From contig NZ_PVTH01000003.1 of assembly GCF_003002875.1 (NCBI RefSeq), positions 470,170 through 534,169 on the forward strand: 64,000 bases of DNA. The letters run 5' to 3'. Under the pieces are notes generated by a model. It did no database searches. It saw only the letters and a list, made by a program, of their open reading frames with translations, and was not told the DNA's origin. The DNA is from Arcticibacter pallidicorallinus. Its GTDB lineage: Bacteria; Bacteroidota; Bacteroidia; Sphingobacteriales; Sphingobacteriaceae. Position numbers and translations under genes: made by a program. This document shows positions 54,840 through 63,847 of this stretch, in pieces. The first letter of the stretch is position 1, and every line of letters starts with the position of its first letter.

Positions 54840-55288
54840 TGGAACAACCAACTTCTAAACAAGCGAGACCAGATCAACTCATCGCCAGCTTTTTTAAGGC
54901 TCAAACCGTCTTCACACTGGCCACAAGCGCACATGATCAGCCTTATTGCTCGACCTGCTTCTATGCTTATAGCGAAGAGTACAATATGTTGGTATTTAAA
55001 TCGTCGGAACATACAGATCATATCCAGCAAGCTCTTCTGAACAACCTTGTTGGCGGTTCCGTGCTACCCGATAAACTGCAAGTGGGGAAGATAAAAGGTA
55101 TTCAGTTCAAGGGGAAGTTGGTTGAGCCAGAAAGTCAATGCCTCTCAGACCTTAAGAAAACATATTACGCAAAGTATCCTTTCGCTCTTGCCATGGGAGG
55201 GGAAATATGGATCATCGAATTAAGCTGGATAAAATTCACCGACAACACACTAGGCTTTGGCAAAAAAATCAAGTGGGAACGTCCCTAA
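54839..55288 (+). CDS. Pyridoxamine 5'-phosphate oxidase-like FMN-binding protein
   Basis: A 149-residue protein starting at ATG 54839, overlapping the ferredoxin stop. The split-barrel FMN-binding fold is suggested by VFTLATSAHDQPYCSTCFYAY and by LVFKSSEHTDHIQQA, which resembles small PNPOx-like proteins such as the YhbP family. Substrate unknown. Third gene of the U32-ferredoxin operon, so possibly a flavin partner in the same electron-transfer chain. Ends at a strong terminator. Confidence 0.75.
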   Translation: MEQPTSKQARPDQLIASFFKAQTVFTLATSAHDQPYCSTCFYAYSEEYNMLVFKSSEHTDHIQQALLNNLVGGSVLPDKLQVGKIKGIQFKGKLVEPESQCLSDLKKTYYAKYPFALAMGGEIWIIELSWIKFTDNTLGFGKKIKWERP

Positions 55289-55292
55289 AACA

Positions 55293-55324
55293 AAAAAGAG
55301 CGATCAGTCATGATCGCTCTTTTT
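55293..55324. terminator. Bidirectional terminator between PNPOx-like gene and pdhC
   Basis: AAAAAGAGCGATCA pairs perfectly with TGATCGCTCTTTTT around GTCA, with T runs on both strands. It serves the convergent E2 gene as well. Confidence 0.9.
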
Positions 55325-55360
55325 ATTTCTAAAAAGATGTTCTTAACACCTCAGTTTATT

Positions 55361-57001
55361 TTAAACTAATAACCTTACAGGCTCTTCGATAAGAGCCTTA
55401 AGCGTCTGAAGGAAAGCAGCACCCTGAGCACCGTCAACCACTCTGTGATCGCAGCTAAGCGTAACCTTCATCACGTTACCCGGAACCACTGCACCGTTCT
55501 TAACTACAGGAATTTGTGAAATACCACCGATAGCCAGAATACAAGCGTCAGGAGAGTTGATGATAGCCGTAAACTCGTCTACACCAAACATTCCAAGGTT
55601 AGAGATCGTAAACGTAGATCCTTCCCAGTCTGAAGGCTGAAGCTTTTTAGCTTTTGCTTTTTGAGCGAAGTCTTTCACTTCAGCAGAGATATGAGAAAGG
55701 GACTTGCCGTCGGCAAAACGAACTACCGGAACAAGAAGACCTTCATCCACCGCAACGGCAACTCCAATGTTTACATGCTCATTATATCGGATCTTATCAC
55801 CTCTCCATGAAGAGTTCAGATTAGGATGTTGCTTCAACGCGACAGCCACTGCTTTAATCACAATGTCATTGAAGGAAATCTTAACCGGAGCAAACTCATT
55901 CATCTTCGCACGTGCAGCGATAGCGCTATCCATATCGATAGACATCGTTACATAGAAATGAGGCGCAGTGAAAAGGCTATCAGACAATCTCTTGCCAATA
56001 GTTTTTCTCATCTGAGTAACCGGTTTCTCTGTATATTTTTCCTCACCGATAAACTGAGGAATAGAAGGAGCTGTAGGCTTAGATTCTTTAGCCGGAGCCT
56101 CAGCAGCAGCCGGAGCTTTTGCAGAAGGACTAAAGCTTTCAATGTCTTTTTTTACAATACGGCCACCTTCAGCACTACCTTTCACCTGAGAAAGGTCAAT
56201 TCCTTTATCTTTTGCAATTTTCTTTGCAAGAGGAGAGGCCTTAACCCGTGAGTCAGCATCAGATGATGAGCTAACTGCAGCTTCTTCTTTCTTAGGTTCA
56301 GATTTAGGCTCTTCCGCTTTTGCTTCTGAACCCTTAGATTTAGAACCGCCTTTTAACAGCGATTGAACATCTGTACCTTCTTTACCAACGATAGCAATTA
56401 CATCGTTTACTTTGGCAGCCTGACCTTTTTCGACACCAATGTAAAGCAATGTGCCTTCAGCATATGCAGTAACTTCCATTGTCGCCTTATCGGTTTCAAC
56501 GTCAGCCAGAGTATCGTCACTCTTAATTTCGTCACCAACTTTTTTATGCCATTCAGCGATAACGCCCTCAGTCATTGTATCGCTCAATAAAGGCATACGA
56601 ATCACTGTTGCGCCTACAGATTCCGGATCTACACCCTCGTCTGCAGAGTCTGATTCAGCTTCAGAACTATTAGTTTCTGGTTTCGCATCTGCCTCAGCAG
56701 TTGAAGTTGCTTTTGCTGCATCTCCATTCGAGCTACCTTCCAACGCAGATTTGTAATCTTCGCCTTCTGCACCCAACACTGCAATTACAGAGTCAACAGG
56801 CACTGTTGAGCCTTCTTCAGCTCCGATATATAGCAGTGTGCCTTCCTGATAGGATTCAAAATCCATTGTTGCTTTGTCGGTTTCAACTTCAGCAATCAGG
56901 TCACCTGTGCTCACTTTATCACCAACTTTTTTATGCCATTTAGCGATAACACCTTCTGTCATGGTGTCGCTCATTTTGGGCATCTTAACTACTTCAGCCA
57001 T
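55361..57001 (-). CDS. Pyruvate dehydrogenase E2 (dihydrolipoyl acetyltransferase), two lipoyl domains
   Basis: E2 core of the pyruvate dehydrogenase complex, 546 residues. Two lipoyl domains with lipoyl-Lys43 (TDKATMDFES) and Lys162 (TDKATMEVTAY), joined by Ala/Glu/Ser-rich linkers. The E1/E3-binding domain is at about 242-278 (RVKASPLAKKIAKDKGIDLSQ). The acetyltransferase domain has catalytic His519 and Asp523 in DHRVVDG. It lies 32 bases after E1alpha. The E1beta and E3 genes are not in the window. Confidence 0.94.
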   Translation of the reverse strand: MAEVVKMPKMSDTMTEGVIAKWHKKVGDKVSTGDLIAEVETDKATMDFESYQEGTLLYIGAEEGSTVPVDSVIAVLGAEGEDYKSALEGSSNGDAAKATSTAEADAKPETNSSEAESDSADEGVDPESVGATVIRMPLLSDTMTEGVIAEWHKKVGDEIKSDDTLADVETDKATMEVTAYAEGTLLYIGVEKGQAAKVNDVIAIVGKEGTDVQSLLKGGSKSKGSEAKAEEPKSEPKKEEAAVSSSSDADSRVKASPLAKKIAKDKGIDLSQVKGSAEGGRIVKKDIESFSPSAKAPAAAEAPAKESKPTAPSIPQFIGEEKYTEKPVTQMRKTIGKRLSDSLFTAPHFYVTMSIDMDSAIAARAKMNEFAPVKISFNDIVIKAVAVALKQHPNLNSSWRGDKIRYNEHVNIGVAVAVDEGLLVPVVRFADGKSLSHISAEVKDFAQKAKAKKLQPSDWEGSTFTISNLGMFGVDEFTAIINSPDACILAIGGISQIPVVKNGAVVPGNVMKVTLSCDHRVVDGAQGAAFLQTLKALIEEPVRLLV

Positions 57002-57033
57002 GTTTTCGTACGGTTTGTTTGTCTGACAATTAA

Positions 57034-58029
57034 CTAGTTTCTGATAAAAGGATAATCTTCCTGAACGTATACGTCAGTATAAGTTTCAGAAGGATCAGGC
57101 CAAGGCGACTCTTCAGCAAACTTTACCGATTCCTCAACAATAGCTTTTATTTTTTTATCGATTTCTTCAAACCAGGCATCATCAGCATATTCGTTTTCAA
57201 CGATAGCCAACTTAACAACGCCAATGGGATCCTTTGCTTTGTAGTTTTCAAGCTCCTCTTTCGTTCTGTACTTTGCAGGGTCAGACATAGAGTGGCCTTT
57301 ATAACGGTATGTACGGGCCTCAAGGAAAGTAGGTCCTTCACCTGCGCGTGCGCGCTGTACAGCTTCGTCCATTGCATTGTGCATCGCTACCGGATCCATC
57401 CCATCTACAGGCGCGCAAGGCATATCAAAGCCAAGTCCAATCTTGTAGATATCTTCCATATTGGTGGTACGTGCAACTGAGGTACCCATCGCATATCCGT
57501 TGTTCTCGCAAACAAAGATTACAGGTAGCTTCCAGATCATCGCCATATTGAAGGTTTCATTCAACGCACCCTGTCTTACAGCTCCATCTCCCATATAACA
57601 AACACAAACACTATCTGTGCCATTGTACTGCTCAGCAAAAGCAATTCCGGCACCCAGAGGTATCTGGCCACCAACAATTCCGTGTCCGCCAAAAAATTTA
57701 TGTTCTTTGCTGAAAATATGCATTGATCCACCTTTACCCTTAGAGCTTCCGGTAGCCTTACCATACATTTCGGCCATAACAGCGTTTGGAGATACACCCT
57801 TCGCAATTGCGTGTGCGTGATCCCGATACGCGGTGATCAAAGAATCTTCAGGTTTTAACACAGACATGGTACCAGCTACAACAGCTTCCTGTCCGATATA
57901 TAAATGACAAAAACCTCTGATTTTCTGCTGTCCATATAATTGTCCGGTCTTTTCCTCGAACTTGCGCATAAGCAACATCGATTCATACCAGTGCAGATAA
58001 GTGTCTTTAGTAATTTCTACTGAACTCAT
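57034..58029 (-). CDS. pdhA: Pyruvate dehydrogenase E1 component subunit alpha
   Basis: Thiamine-diphosphate-dependent E1alpha, 331 residues from ATG 58029 (MSSVEITKDTYLHWY); an upstream ATG at 58056 would add nine residues that are not conserved. The ThDP motif is GDGAVRQGALNETFNMA...CENNGYAMGTSV, and the phosphorylation-loop region YRYKGHSMSDPAKYR is present. First gene of the pdhA-E2 operon. A -7 box lies at 58054-58061, 25 bases before the start. Confidence 0.94.
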   Translation of the reverse strand: MSSVEITKDTYLHWYESMLLMRKFEEKTGQLYGQQKIRGFCHLYIGQEAVVAGTMSVLKPEDSLITAYRDHAHAIAKGVSPNAVMAEMYGKATGSSKGKGGSMHIFSKEHKFFGGHGIVGGQIPLGAGIAFAEQYNGTDSVCVCYMGDGAVRQGALNETFNMAMIWKLPVIFVCENNGYAMGTSVARTTNMEDIYKIGLGFDMPCAPVDGMDPVAMHNAMDEAVQRARAGEGPTFLEARTYRYKGHSMSDPAKYRTKEELENYKAKDPIGVVKLAIVENEYADDAWFEEIDKKIKAIVEESVKFAEESPWPDPSETYTDVYVQEDYPFIRN

Positions 58030-58053
58030 TGTTATAATGTGTTTTTTGGAACG

Positions 58054-58061
58054 CAAATCTA
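58054..58061 (-). promoter_or_regulatory. -7 box of pdhA
   Basis: Minus strand reads TAGATTTG, a match to TAnnTTTG. It supports the start at 58029 over 58056, which would lie within the 5' end of the message. No TTG at correct spacing upstream. Confidence 0.45.
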
Positions 58062-58156
58062 ATTATAGTTTCCCAAAAAAAGAAGTTGCGTCACCGATTT
58101 ACGTGATTCGGATAAATATCGCCTATTAAACTTTATGTTCTGTTAATGTTTGCAAA

Positions 58157-59416
58157 TTAATACACTTTGTCAGCTGGGTGATCGGTGGCCGGTTCATACC
58201 GCGTACTGCTCTTCAGCACAATCCGGATGGTTGTACCTTTTCCCGGCTCCGAATCTTTTACAAAAATGAGTCCCTTGTGGTAGTTTTCAATGATCCGTTT
58301 CGTCAGCGAAAGTCCCAGTCCCCAGCCTCTCCTCCTGGTCGTATAACCAGGCTGGAATATCGTTTCAAATTTCAACCTCGGGATTCCTTTTCCGGTATCG
58401 GTCACATCAATGAACACCTGTTCTTTAACCAGGTTCTCGATCACCTTCACCTCAATAGAGCCTTCGCCTCCAATAGCATTCACTGCGTTTTTCATGAGAT
58501 TCTCAATCACCCATTCAAACAGCGGGATGTTCATAAGTGCTTCCACTTCATGATCACCGGTGACGCTTAACTTAATCTTTTCGCTCGTACGTACCTGGAA
58601 ATAATCAACATAATCTTTGATTGCCGCATACACGGGATGACTGTGTAAATTAGGCGTCGAGCCAATCTTCGAAAAACGGTCGGCAACCATCTCAAGGCGA
58701 TGCACATCATTCTCCATCTCCAGTATAAGCGGGTCCTTTTCCGCATTAAACTTCGATTTAAGCAACTCGATCCATGCCATGAGGGATGATATCGGCGTAC
58801 CTAGCTGATGAGCGGTTTCCTTAGCCATGCCCACCCATACCAGGTTCTGCTCCGACCGCCTTGAAGAGCTGAAAACCGTATAGGCAACCATCAGAAACAA
58901 GCCGATAACCAGGAGCTGAATATAAGGGAAGACTTTCAGCTGCGTCAACAGCTGAGAGTCTTTATAATAAACGAACCACTTTTCTCCGTCTTCCTTGATG
59001 ATAACAATGGGAATATGCTGACGTTTCATTTCCGCCAGCTGCGCTTTGAAGTACCCAGGATCATGGATCTTCCTGGTGAATATGGCCGACTCTCTCCCGT
59101 TTTCTTCAACCTGGAAATTCGTCTTCGTGCTATCAAGACTTCTCCAGTAGATAATACTGTCCCGTTCGTCAGTGACGATAGTGGGCATAGACAAGCTGTC
59201 GCGGATAGAAAAGATCACCGTGAGGTACTCATCGTTGATGTCCTCAATCTCAATGATCTTTTTAAAACTCATCGCCCATACCTCAGCACGCGTACGTTCC
59301 GAAACGGCAATGTTCTTCACCAGGTAATTCGTATACCAAAGCGAGGCTGACGCGATGACAAGCGCAAAAGCCAGCAACAGGAATTTCCAGCGTCGTTTCT
59401 GTTCGTACGGATTCAT
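58157..59416 (-). CDS. Sensor histidine kinase
   Basis: A 419-residue membrane kinase. Two transmembrane segments (about 12-34 and 165-184) enclose a periplasmic sensor domain. Phosphoacceptor His203 lies in AKETAHQLGTP. The ATPase domain has the N box ENLMKNAVNAI, G1 DVTDTGKGIP and G2 RRRGWGLGLSLTKRI. No response regulator gene is adjacent, so it is an orphan. It lies nine bases after the prolyl oligopeptidase gene, possibly co-transcribed. Confidence 0.9.
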   Translation of the reverse strand: MNPYEQKRRWKFLLLAFALVIASASLWYTNYLVKNIAVSERTRAEVWAMSFKKIIEIEDINDEYLTVIFSIRDSLSMPTIVTDERDSIIYWRSLDSTKTNFQVEENGRESAIFTRKIHDPGYFKAQLAEMKRQHIPIVIIKEDGEKWFVYYKDSQLLTQLKVFPYIQLLVIGLFLMVAYTVFSSSRRSEQNLVWVGMAKETAHQLGTPISSLMAWIELLKSKFNAEKDPLILEMENDVHRLEMVADRFSKIGSTPNLHSHPVYAAIKDYVDYFQVRTSEKIKLSVTGDHEVEALMNIPLFEWVIENLMKNAVNAIGGEGSIEVKVIENLVKEQVFIDVTDTGKGIPRLKFETIFQPGYTTRRRGWGLGLSLTKRIIENYHKGLIFVKDSEPGKGTTIRIVLKSSTRYEPATDHPADKVY

Positions 59417-59425
59417 CTAGGAGGG

Positions 59426-61543
59426 TTATTTTACGGTAAGACCCATGTTGTAAAACATGAATGCCCATTTATCCGCATGTTCAGCAATCACTTGAGCTGT
59501 TGATTTTCCAGCGCCGTGTCCAGCATTTGTCTCAATCCGGATCAATACCGGATTGTTTCCCTTATGATATTCCTGTAAACGCGCCGCAAACTTAAATGAG
59601 TGTGCCGGCACAACCCGGTCATCATGGTCAGCAGTAGTAACGAGCGTTGCAGGGTAAGCCACGTCCTTTTTCAAAGCATGATAGGGAGAATAGTTAAGCA
59701 GATATTCAAACATCTCTTTAGAATCTTCTGCAGTTCCGTAATCATATCCCCAGCCGGCACCAGCGGTAAACTTGTTGTAGCGCAGCATGTCCAGAACGCC
59801 CACTGCAGGAAATGCTACCTTGAACAAATCAGGGCGCTGTGTCATCGCTGCACCTACAAGAAGTCCGCCGTTAGAACCACCCGCGATAGCAAGGCGTTCA
59901 CTCGATGTATATTTGTTGTCGATCAGATACTGAGCTGCCGTCAGAAAGTCGTCGAACACGTTCTGCTTCTGAAGTTTGGTTCCAGCGATGTGCCATTTCT
60001 CACCGTACTCGCCGCCACCGCGCAAATTCGCTACAGCGTATATTCCACCCTGCTCCAACAAGATAATATTGGAAGTACTGAATGCAGGAGTCAGGCTCAC
60101 ATTGAAACCACCGTAGCCATACAGCATGGTTGGGTTGGTGCCATCTAGTTTGATGCCCTTTTTATAGGTTATGATCATAGGCACTTTGGTGCCATCCTTC
60201 GAGTTGTAGAATACCTGCTTGGATTCATAAAGCGACGGATCGAATTTCACGCCCGACTTTTTGTACAGTTCAGATTTACCATTAGCAATAGTATACTTGA
60301 ATATAGTCGCAGGATACACATACGAAGTGAACGTAAAGTACAATTCCTTTTCTGTTTTTTTGCTTCCGAATCCTGATGCTGTACCTACGCCAGGCAGGTC
60401 AATCGTACGTTCCAGTTTTCCGTTCATGTCATATTGCATGATCAGGGATGTAGCGTCCTTCAGATAGTTTGCAAACAATTTTCCGCCGCCGGTACGTACA
60501 CTAAGGACATTTTCCGTTTCCGCAATTACGTCTACCCAGTTCTTCGGAGAGGGGTCAGCAAAATCAACCTTGACAACCCTGTTGTTCGGCGCTTTCAGAT
60601 TCGTTTCAATATAAAGCGTATTACCTGTTGCGTCCAGAACCTGATGTTCATTCGTCATGTCGGAAACGATATTGACAATCTTTCCCTGAGGGTTCTTCAG
60701 ATCCTGAATGTATAATTCATTTCCGGATGTAGAGTTTGCTGCCGAGATAACCAGGAAACGCTCGTCTTCTGTTATAGATGCACCGATATATCTTCGCGGC
60801 GTCTTCTCTCCGCCAAAGATCAGAACATCCTCGCTCTGCGGAGTTCCCAGCTTATGATAATACAACTTGTGATGCTGTGTCATGGCCGAAAGCTCGCTTC
60901 CCTTCGGTTTCTCGTAACTGCTGTAGTAAAAACCCTCATTGCCTTTCCATGCAATCCCGCTAAACTTCACGTCGATCAGCGTATCTCCGATGATGCTCTT
61001 GTCTGCGGTTTTCAGCGCGATTACTTTCCGCCAGTCAGAGCCCCCTTCTGAGATTTGGTAGGCAGCCAGACTTCCGTCCTTGCTGAAGTCCAGGCCTGCT
61101 AATGATGTGGTTCCATCCGCAGAAAACTTGTTCGGGTCCAGAAAAACTTCCGGCACTCCGTCCTTCTTCTGGCGATAAACGACCGACTGATTCTGAAGCC
61201 CGTCGTTTTTAGAAAAATAGATATAATCACCTTCTTTAGTAGGCGCACTTATTCTTTCATAATTCCAGAGTGTTTCCAGTCTGCTTTTTATCTTTTCTCT
61301 AAAGTCAATTTTTGACAAATATCCCTGTGTAACCTTGTTTTGTTCAGTTACCCAGGCTTTGGTATCATCTGCCCGGTCATCTTCAAGCCAACGGTAAGGG
61401 TCCTCCACCTCAGTATTAAAATAGGAGTCCTTCGTTTTGTCTTTCTTAGTCTTGGGGTAGTTGAGCATTTTAGAAGGAATATTTTGTGCGAATCCGGAAT
61501 AAGAAATTCCTGAAACAAGGATTAATGTAAAAAACCTTTTCAT
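59426..61543 (-). CDS. Prolyl oligopeptidase family serine peptidase, exported
   Basis: S9A-family peptidase cutting short peptides after proline, 705 residues. A signal peptide covers about residues 1-20 (GFAQ), so it is periplasmic. An N-terminal seven-bladed propeller (about 70-420) gates the active site. The hydrolase domain has nucleophile Ser557 in GGSNGGLL, aspartate in DHDDRVVP and histidine in NAGHGAGK. The nucleophile number is close to Ser554 of the mammalian enzyme. Confidence 0.94.
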   Translation of the reverse strand: MKRFFTLILVSGISYSGFAQNIPSKMLNYPKTKKDKTKDSYFNTEVEDPYRWLEDDRADDTKAWVTEQNKVTQGYLSKIDFREKIKSRLETLWNYERISAPTKEGDYIYFSKNDGLQNQSVVYRQKKDGVPEVFLDPNKFSADGTTSLAGLDFSKDGSLAAYQISEGGSDWRKVIALKTADKSIIGDTLIDVKFSGIAWKGNEGFYYSSYEKPKGSELSAMTQHHKLYYHKLGTPQSEDVLIFGGEKTPRRYIGASITEDERFLVISAANSTSGNELYIQDLKNPQGKIVNIVSDMTNEHQVLDATGNTLYIETNLKAPNNRVVKVDFADPSPKNWVDVIAETENVLSVRTGGGKLFANYLKDATSLIMQYDMNGKLERTIDLPGVGTASGFGSKKTEKELYFTFTSYVYPATIFKYTIANGKSELYKKSGVKFDPSLYESKQVFYNSKDGTKVPMIITYKKGIKLDGTNPTMLYGYGGFNVSLTPAFSTSNIILLEQGGIYAVANLRGGGEYGEKWHIAGTKLQKQNVFDDFLTAAQYLIDNKYTSSERLAIAGGSNGGLLVGAAMTQRPDLFKVAFPAVGVLDMLRYNKFTAGAGWGYDYGTAEDSKEMFEYLLNYSPYHALKKDVAYPATLVTTADHDDRVVPAHSFKFAARLQEYHKGNNPVLIRIETNAGHGAGKSTAQVIAEHADKWAFMFYNMGLTVK

Positions 61544-61577
61544 TATCGTTCTTTGTGTGTGGAAATTACTATAACGT

Positions 61578-61585
61578 CAAATGTA
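61578..61585 (-). promoter_or_regulatory. -7 box of the prolyl oligopeptidase gene
   Basis: Minus strand reads TACATTTG, a match to TAnnTTTG, 35 bases before the start at 61543. A TTTC about 19 bases upstream could act as a weak -33. Confidence 0.45.
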
Positions 61586-61644
61586 TGAAATAGTCTTTTC
61601 ATTGAAACTATTGATCTTATTTGGCATAATACTACCTTTATCCC

Positions 61645-62400
61645 ATGTCCTTACGCAATAAATTCTATTTCGCCTCCGATTTTCATCTCGGCACTGCCCA
61701 TTATGCTCAAAGCAGAGAGAGAGAAGATAGAATAGTTCGCTGGCTTGATTTTATAAAGGAAGACGCTGCGGAACTCTACCTTGTAGGAGACATTTTCGAT
61801 TTCTGGTTCGAGTATAAACATGCCGTTCCAAAAGGATACGTTAGGTTTTTGGGGAAACTGGCGGAGCTTTCAGATCTTGGAGTTAAAATAATCATGTTCA
61901 AAGGAAACCACGACATGTGGATGTTTGGTTATCTCAAACAGGAGATTGGAGTCGATATCATATCCGATGACCTGGTCATCGAAAAGAGTGGAAAGCGTTT
62001 CTATATACATCACGGAGATGGTCTCGGTCCTGGCGACAGGAAGTATAAGATCCTCAAACAAATATTCCGTAGCAGTCTCTGTCAATGGCTGTTTGCTAGA
62101 GTTCACCCTAACCTGGGTATAGGCATTGCGAGAGCCTGGTCGGGGCATAGTCGTATCGCCGGCGCCAAGAAGGAGACTTTCCTTCATGAGCAACACGAAT
62201 GGCTGGTGCAGTACAGTAAGGAGGTGCTTCAAAAAGAGCACTTTGATTATTTCGTTTTTGGACATCGTCATCTGCCCTTAGATATTACCTTAAGCGCTGC
62301 AAGTCGTTACGTCAATCTCGGAGAATGGATCAACTACAATACCTACGCGGTGTTTGACGGTAACGATCTTTCACTCTGCTACTTTGAAAAGGAGGCATAA
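61645..62400 (+). CDS. lpxH: UDP-2,3-diacylglucosamine diphosphatase
   Basis: Metallophosphatase of lipid A biosynthesis, 251 residues. Family motifs are ASDFHLGT, VGDIFDFWFE, FKGNHDMW, HHGDGLGPGD and FGHRHLP, which together hold the two metals. Peripheral inner membrane. A -7-like TACCTTTA with TTG 19 bases upstream (61611) ends just before the ATG, so the leader may be very short. Divergent from the peptidase gene. Confidence 0.92.
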   Translation: MSLRNKFYFASDFHLGTAHYAQSREREDRIVRWLDFIKEDAAELYLVGDIFDFWFEYKHAVPKGYVRFLGKLAELSDLGVKIIMFKGNHDMWMFGYLKQEIGVDIISDDLVIEKSGKRFYIHHGDGLGPGDRKYKILKQIFRSSLCQWLFARVHPNLGIGIARAWSGHSRIAGAKKETFLHEQHEWLVQYSKEVLQKEHFDYFVFGHRHLPLDITLSAASRYVNLGEWINYNTYAVFDGNDLSLCYFEKEA

Positions 62401-62435
62401 TCCGAAGCGGTTTTACTTTTTTATTTAAAAAGCGT

Positions 62436-62443
62436 TATTTTTG
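62436..62443 (+). promoter_or_regulatory. -7 box upstream of prfA
   Basis: TATTTTTG matches TAnnTTTG, giving a leader of nearly 90 bases before ATG 62538. No clear -33. Confidence 0.35.
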
Positions 62444-62537
62444 AAAATTCAACACAGGCCCATCGTTCTGTTGTTTACCAAATACGATATACAGTACCTA
62501 TTCATTCATAAAAGGCGCTGTTTTTTTAAATTAGATC

Positions 62538-63611
62538 ATGCTAGATAAATTAGAAGCCATCAAACTTCGCTGGGAAGAAGTAGAACGGGAGTTGAGTGAC
62601 CCGTCAACCATGAGCGACATGAAACGTTATGCTCAATTGAATAAAGATTACAAGGATCTTGGTAAGATCGTTGACGAATATAAGATATACAAGAACGTCG
62701 TATCAAACATCGATGCCAATCGTGAAATATTATTAAGCGAAAAGGATGAAGAACTGCGGGAAATGGCCAAGATGGAGCTTGACGAACTTATTATTAAGAA
62801 GGATGAGATGGAGAGCCAGATCCGTCTCATGCTGATTCCTAAAGATCCGGAAGATGCCAAGAATGCTGTAATTGAGATCAGAGGAGGTACGGGTGGCGAC
62901 GAAGCAGCTTTATTTGCCGGTGACCTGTATAGAATGTACACCCGCTTCTTTGAAAAGAAAGGCTGGCGCGTAGAGACTATGGATGTTACAGAAGGAACAG
63001 CCGGAGGCTATAAGGAGGTCATCCTGAAAGTTACAGGTGAAGATGTGTACGGCCAGCTGAAATACGAATCAGGTGTTCACCGCGTACAACGAGTGCCCGA
63101 CACCGAAACACAAGGCAGGGTACATACTTCAGCAGCATCGGTTGCTGTTTTGCCTGAGGTTGAAGAAGTAGACTTTTACCTAAACCCTGCTGATGTCGAA
63201 ATGCAGACTTCCCGTTCGGGTGGTGCTGGTGGCCAGAATGTAAATAAGGTAGAAACTAAGGTACAACTTACGCATAAGCCATCTGGTATGGTGGTAGTCT
63301 GCCAGATCGAGCGTTCTCAGCTCGGTAACCGCGAACGGGCAATGGAAATGCTTCGTAGTAGGTTATACGATCTGGAAGTGCAGAAACAAACTGGAGATAT
63401 CGCAGCTAAAAGAAAGACCATGGTATCTACAGGCGACAGATCTGCAAAGATCAGAACCTATAATTACCCTCAAGGACGCGTTACCGAGCATAGGATCGGT
63501 TTGACTATGTACAATCTTCCCGCAATAATGGATGGCGATATCCAGGAAATTATCGATGCACTGCAATTTGCAGAGAATGCCGAGAAGATGAAAGAGGGCG
63601 CAACGGCCTAA
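62538..63611 (+). CDS. prfA: Peptide chain release factor 1
   Basis: Recognises UAA and UAG stop codons and triggers peptide release, 357 residues. The GGQ motif is [11 protein letters not shown] at about residue 232. The codon-recognition tripeptide is Pro-Asp-Thr in [14 protein letters not shown] (PxT class), which identifies RF1 and not RF2. Full length and intact. Confidence 0.95.
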   Translation: MLDKLEAIKLRWEEVERELSDPSTMSDMKRYAQLNKDYKDLGKIVDEYKIYKNVVSNIDANREILLSEKDEELREMAKMELDELIIKKDEMESQIRLMLIPKDPEDAKNAVIEIRGGTGGDEAALFAGDLYRMYTRFFEKKGWRVETMDVTEGTAGGYKEVILKVTGEDVYGQLKYESGVHRVQRVPDTETQGRVHTSAASVAVLPEVEEVDFYLNPADVEMQTSRSGGAGGQNVNKVETKVQLTHKPSGMVVVCQIERSQLGNRERAMEMLRSRLYDLEVQKQTGDIAAKRKTMVSTGDRSAKIRTYNYPQGRVTEHRIGLTMYNLPAIMDGDIQEIIDALQFAENAEKMKEGATA

Positions 63612-63676
63612 ATAAAATTAAATTGAAAATTATTTCCCTGATTATCAGAGTTCTTTTAAATAATTGTAAATTTATG

Positions 63677-63706
63677 TTGTAAAGTTAGAGATTCGAGCTA
63701 TATTTG
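63677..63706 (+). promoter_or_regulatory. Promoter of tRNA-Asp
   Basis: TTG at 63677-63679 and TATATTTG at 63699-63706 are 19 bases apart, a full -33/-7 match, 20 bases before the tRNA. Confidence 0.75.
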
Positions 63707-63726
63707 CACACCCAAACGGGAAAGAT

Positions 63727-63800
63727 GGTCCGGTAGTTCAGCTGGTTAGAATACATGCCTGTCACGCATGGGGTCGCGGGTTCGAGTCCCGTCCGGACCG
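63727..63800 (+). tRNA. tRNA-Asp (GTC)
   Basis: A 74-base cloverleaf. Acceptor GGTCCGG pairs with CCGGACC, discriminator G73, anticodon loop CTGTCAC with anticodon GTC at 63761-63763, T-loop GGTTCGAGTCC. CCA is not encoded. No second tRNA follows. Confidence 0.95.
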
Positions 63801-63820
63801 CTGAAAAGCAAATCAAAATT

Positions 63821-63847
63821 AAAAGGAGGTTTAAGCCTCCTTTTTTT
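63821..63847 (+). terminator. Terminator of tRNA-Asp
   Basis: AAAAGGAGGT pairs with GCCTCCTTTT around TTAA, followed by a T run to 63847. Confidence 0.85.

Noticed and set aside
55826..56251. 141-codon plus-strand frame inside the E2 gene
   Set aside because: Antisense to the PSBD and linker region of E2; composition reflects the Ala/Lys-rich linker and not a protein.
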